DNA from: JABMQB01 sp963666575
GTDB taxonomy: Bacteria; Bacteroidota; Bacteroidia; Bacteroidales; Prolixibacteraceae
Length of the DNA stretch: 64,000 nucleotides
Direction: 5' to 3'
Assembly (NCBI GenBank): GCA_963666575.2
Contig: CAXXYG010000018.1
Span: 186,001-250,000, forward strand
This document shows positions 63,787 to 64,000 of this stretch, one piece after another. The notes below the pieces were generated by a model. That model was not told where the DNA came from. It ran no database searches and was given only the letters and a program-made list of their open reading frames with translations. Made by a program: the position numbers and the translations under genes. The number at the start of each line of letters is the position of its first letter. Within the stretch, counting starts at the first letter, position 1.

Positions 63787-64000
63787 AGCTTTGAAAGATG
63801 TTTATAATTTCACCTAAAACTACCTAACCAATTGTTTATTAATACGACGATTTATTCCTGAAATAAGCAGAGACAGTTCAAAATGTTCAGTCAATTGTCA
63901 TTGGTCATTCAAACATTCAAGCGCAATCTTATTCAGGCGCACATTTTAACCGGACTTTAATTATCGCAACAATACCTGAATTGTTGATTCCAAAAACGGT
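63787..64000. other. Upstream region at the window end
   Basis: 214 bases upstream of the PQQ-repeat gene. No ORF start or RNA gene can be recognised before the window ends. Confidence 0.4.

Overview
The window looks like a chromosomal segment of an anaerobic or facultative member of the Bacteroidota (Bacteroidia; possibly near Marinilabiliales/Prolixibacteraceae). This is inferred from visibly AT-rich DNA, the near absence of Shine-Dalgarno sequences, a textbook Bacteroidota promoter (TTTG, 20 bp, TAnnTTTG) before a TetR gene, a V-type ATPase operon with a DUF2764 gene, DUF1080 and PQQ-repeat lipoproteins, and stand-alone S23 four-helix-bundle genes. No rRNA, tRNA, IS element, prophage or CRISPR array was recognised.

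Layout. 0-9.2 kb (+): acetolactate decarboxylase, then a TrpXYZ-like ABC operon with four substrate-binding modules in three proteins, a STAS-fusion protein, permease, ATPase and an AlbA_2-domain protein. 9.3-15 kb: a lipoprotein, a decayed 3' fragment of a second hppA, a Na/phosphate cotransporter and an intact membrane pyrophosphatase (hppA). 15.5-23.2 kb: a Tat-exported PHP-like protein, LMW tyrosine phosphatase, a glycosidase-like lipoprotein, a NarL-type two-component pair, an unknown secreted protein and a GNAT-nitrilase fusion. 23.3-23.6 kb: a degenerate 21-bp tandem repeat. 23.7-32.9 kb (-): V-type ATPase operon (K, I, D, B, A, DUF2764, E) preceded by two universal-stress genes. 33-38.6 kb: an intact EamA transporter, then broken genes (split-Soret-like cytochrome, AhpD-like, LysR, M13 peptidase). 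38.7-40.1 kb: two exported proteins. 40.2-48.8 kb (+): a TetR-controlled drug-type exporter operon (TolC, HlyD, two ATPases, two ABC-2 permeases, methyltransferase) interrupted by two S23 genes next to heptamer repeats. 48.8-51.9 kb: a DinB/MDMPI-like protein and small or unknown envelope proteins. 52.6-57.6 kb: an amidase, four related DUF2589-type proteins with a zinc ribbon, and a GH25-like protein whose catalytic residues look lost. 57.9-63.8 kb: cyanophycinase-like peptidase, CPA2 antiporter, GH53 galactanase and PQQ-repeat lipoprotein.

How it fits together. A pyrophosphatase of the K+-dependent type, a V-ATPase whose c-subunit carries the known Na+ ligands, a Na/phosphate cotransporter and a CPA2 antiporter suggest sodium-based membrane energetics. 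The best candidates for an undescribed system are the DUF2589 paralogue cluster with its wall-enzyme neighbours, and the four-module ABC/STAS operon.

Caveat. Between about 30.4 and 38.6 kb almost every gene except the EamA transporter and DUF2764 carries single-base frame breaks while the residues between breaks stay conserved. This may be local consensus error rather than true gene loss, and should be settled from reads before any biology is built on it.
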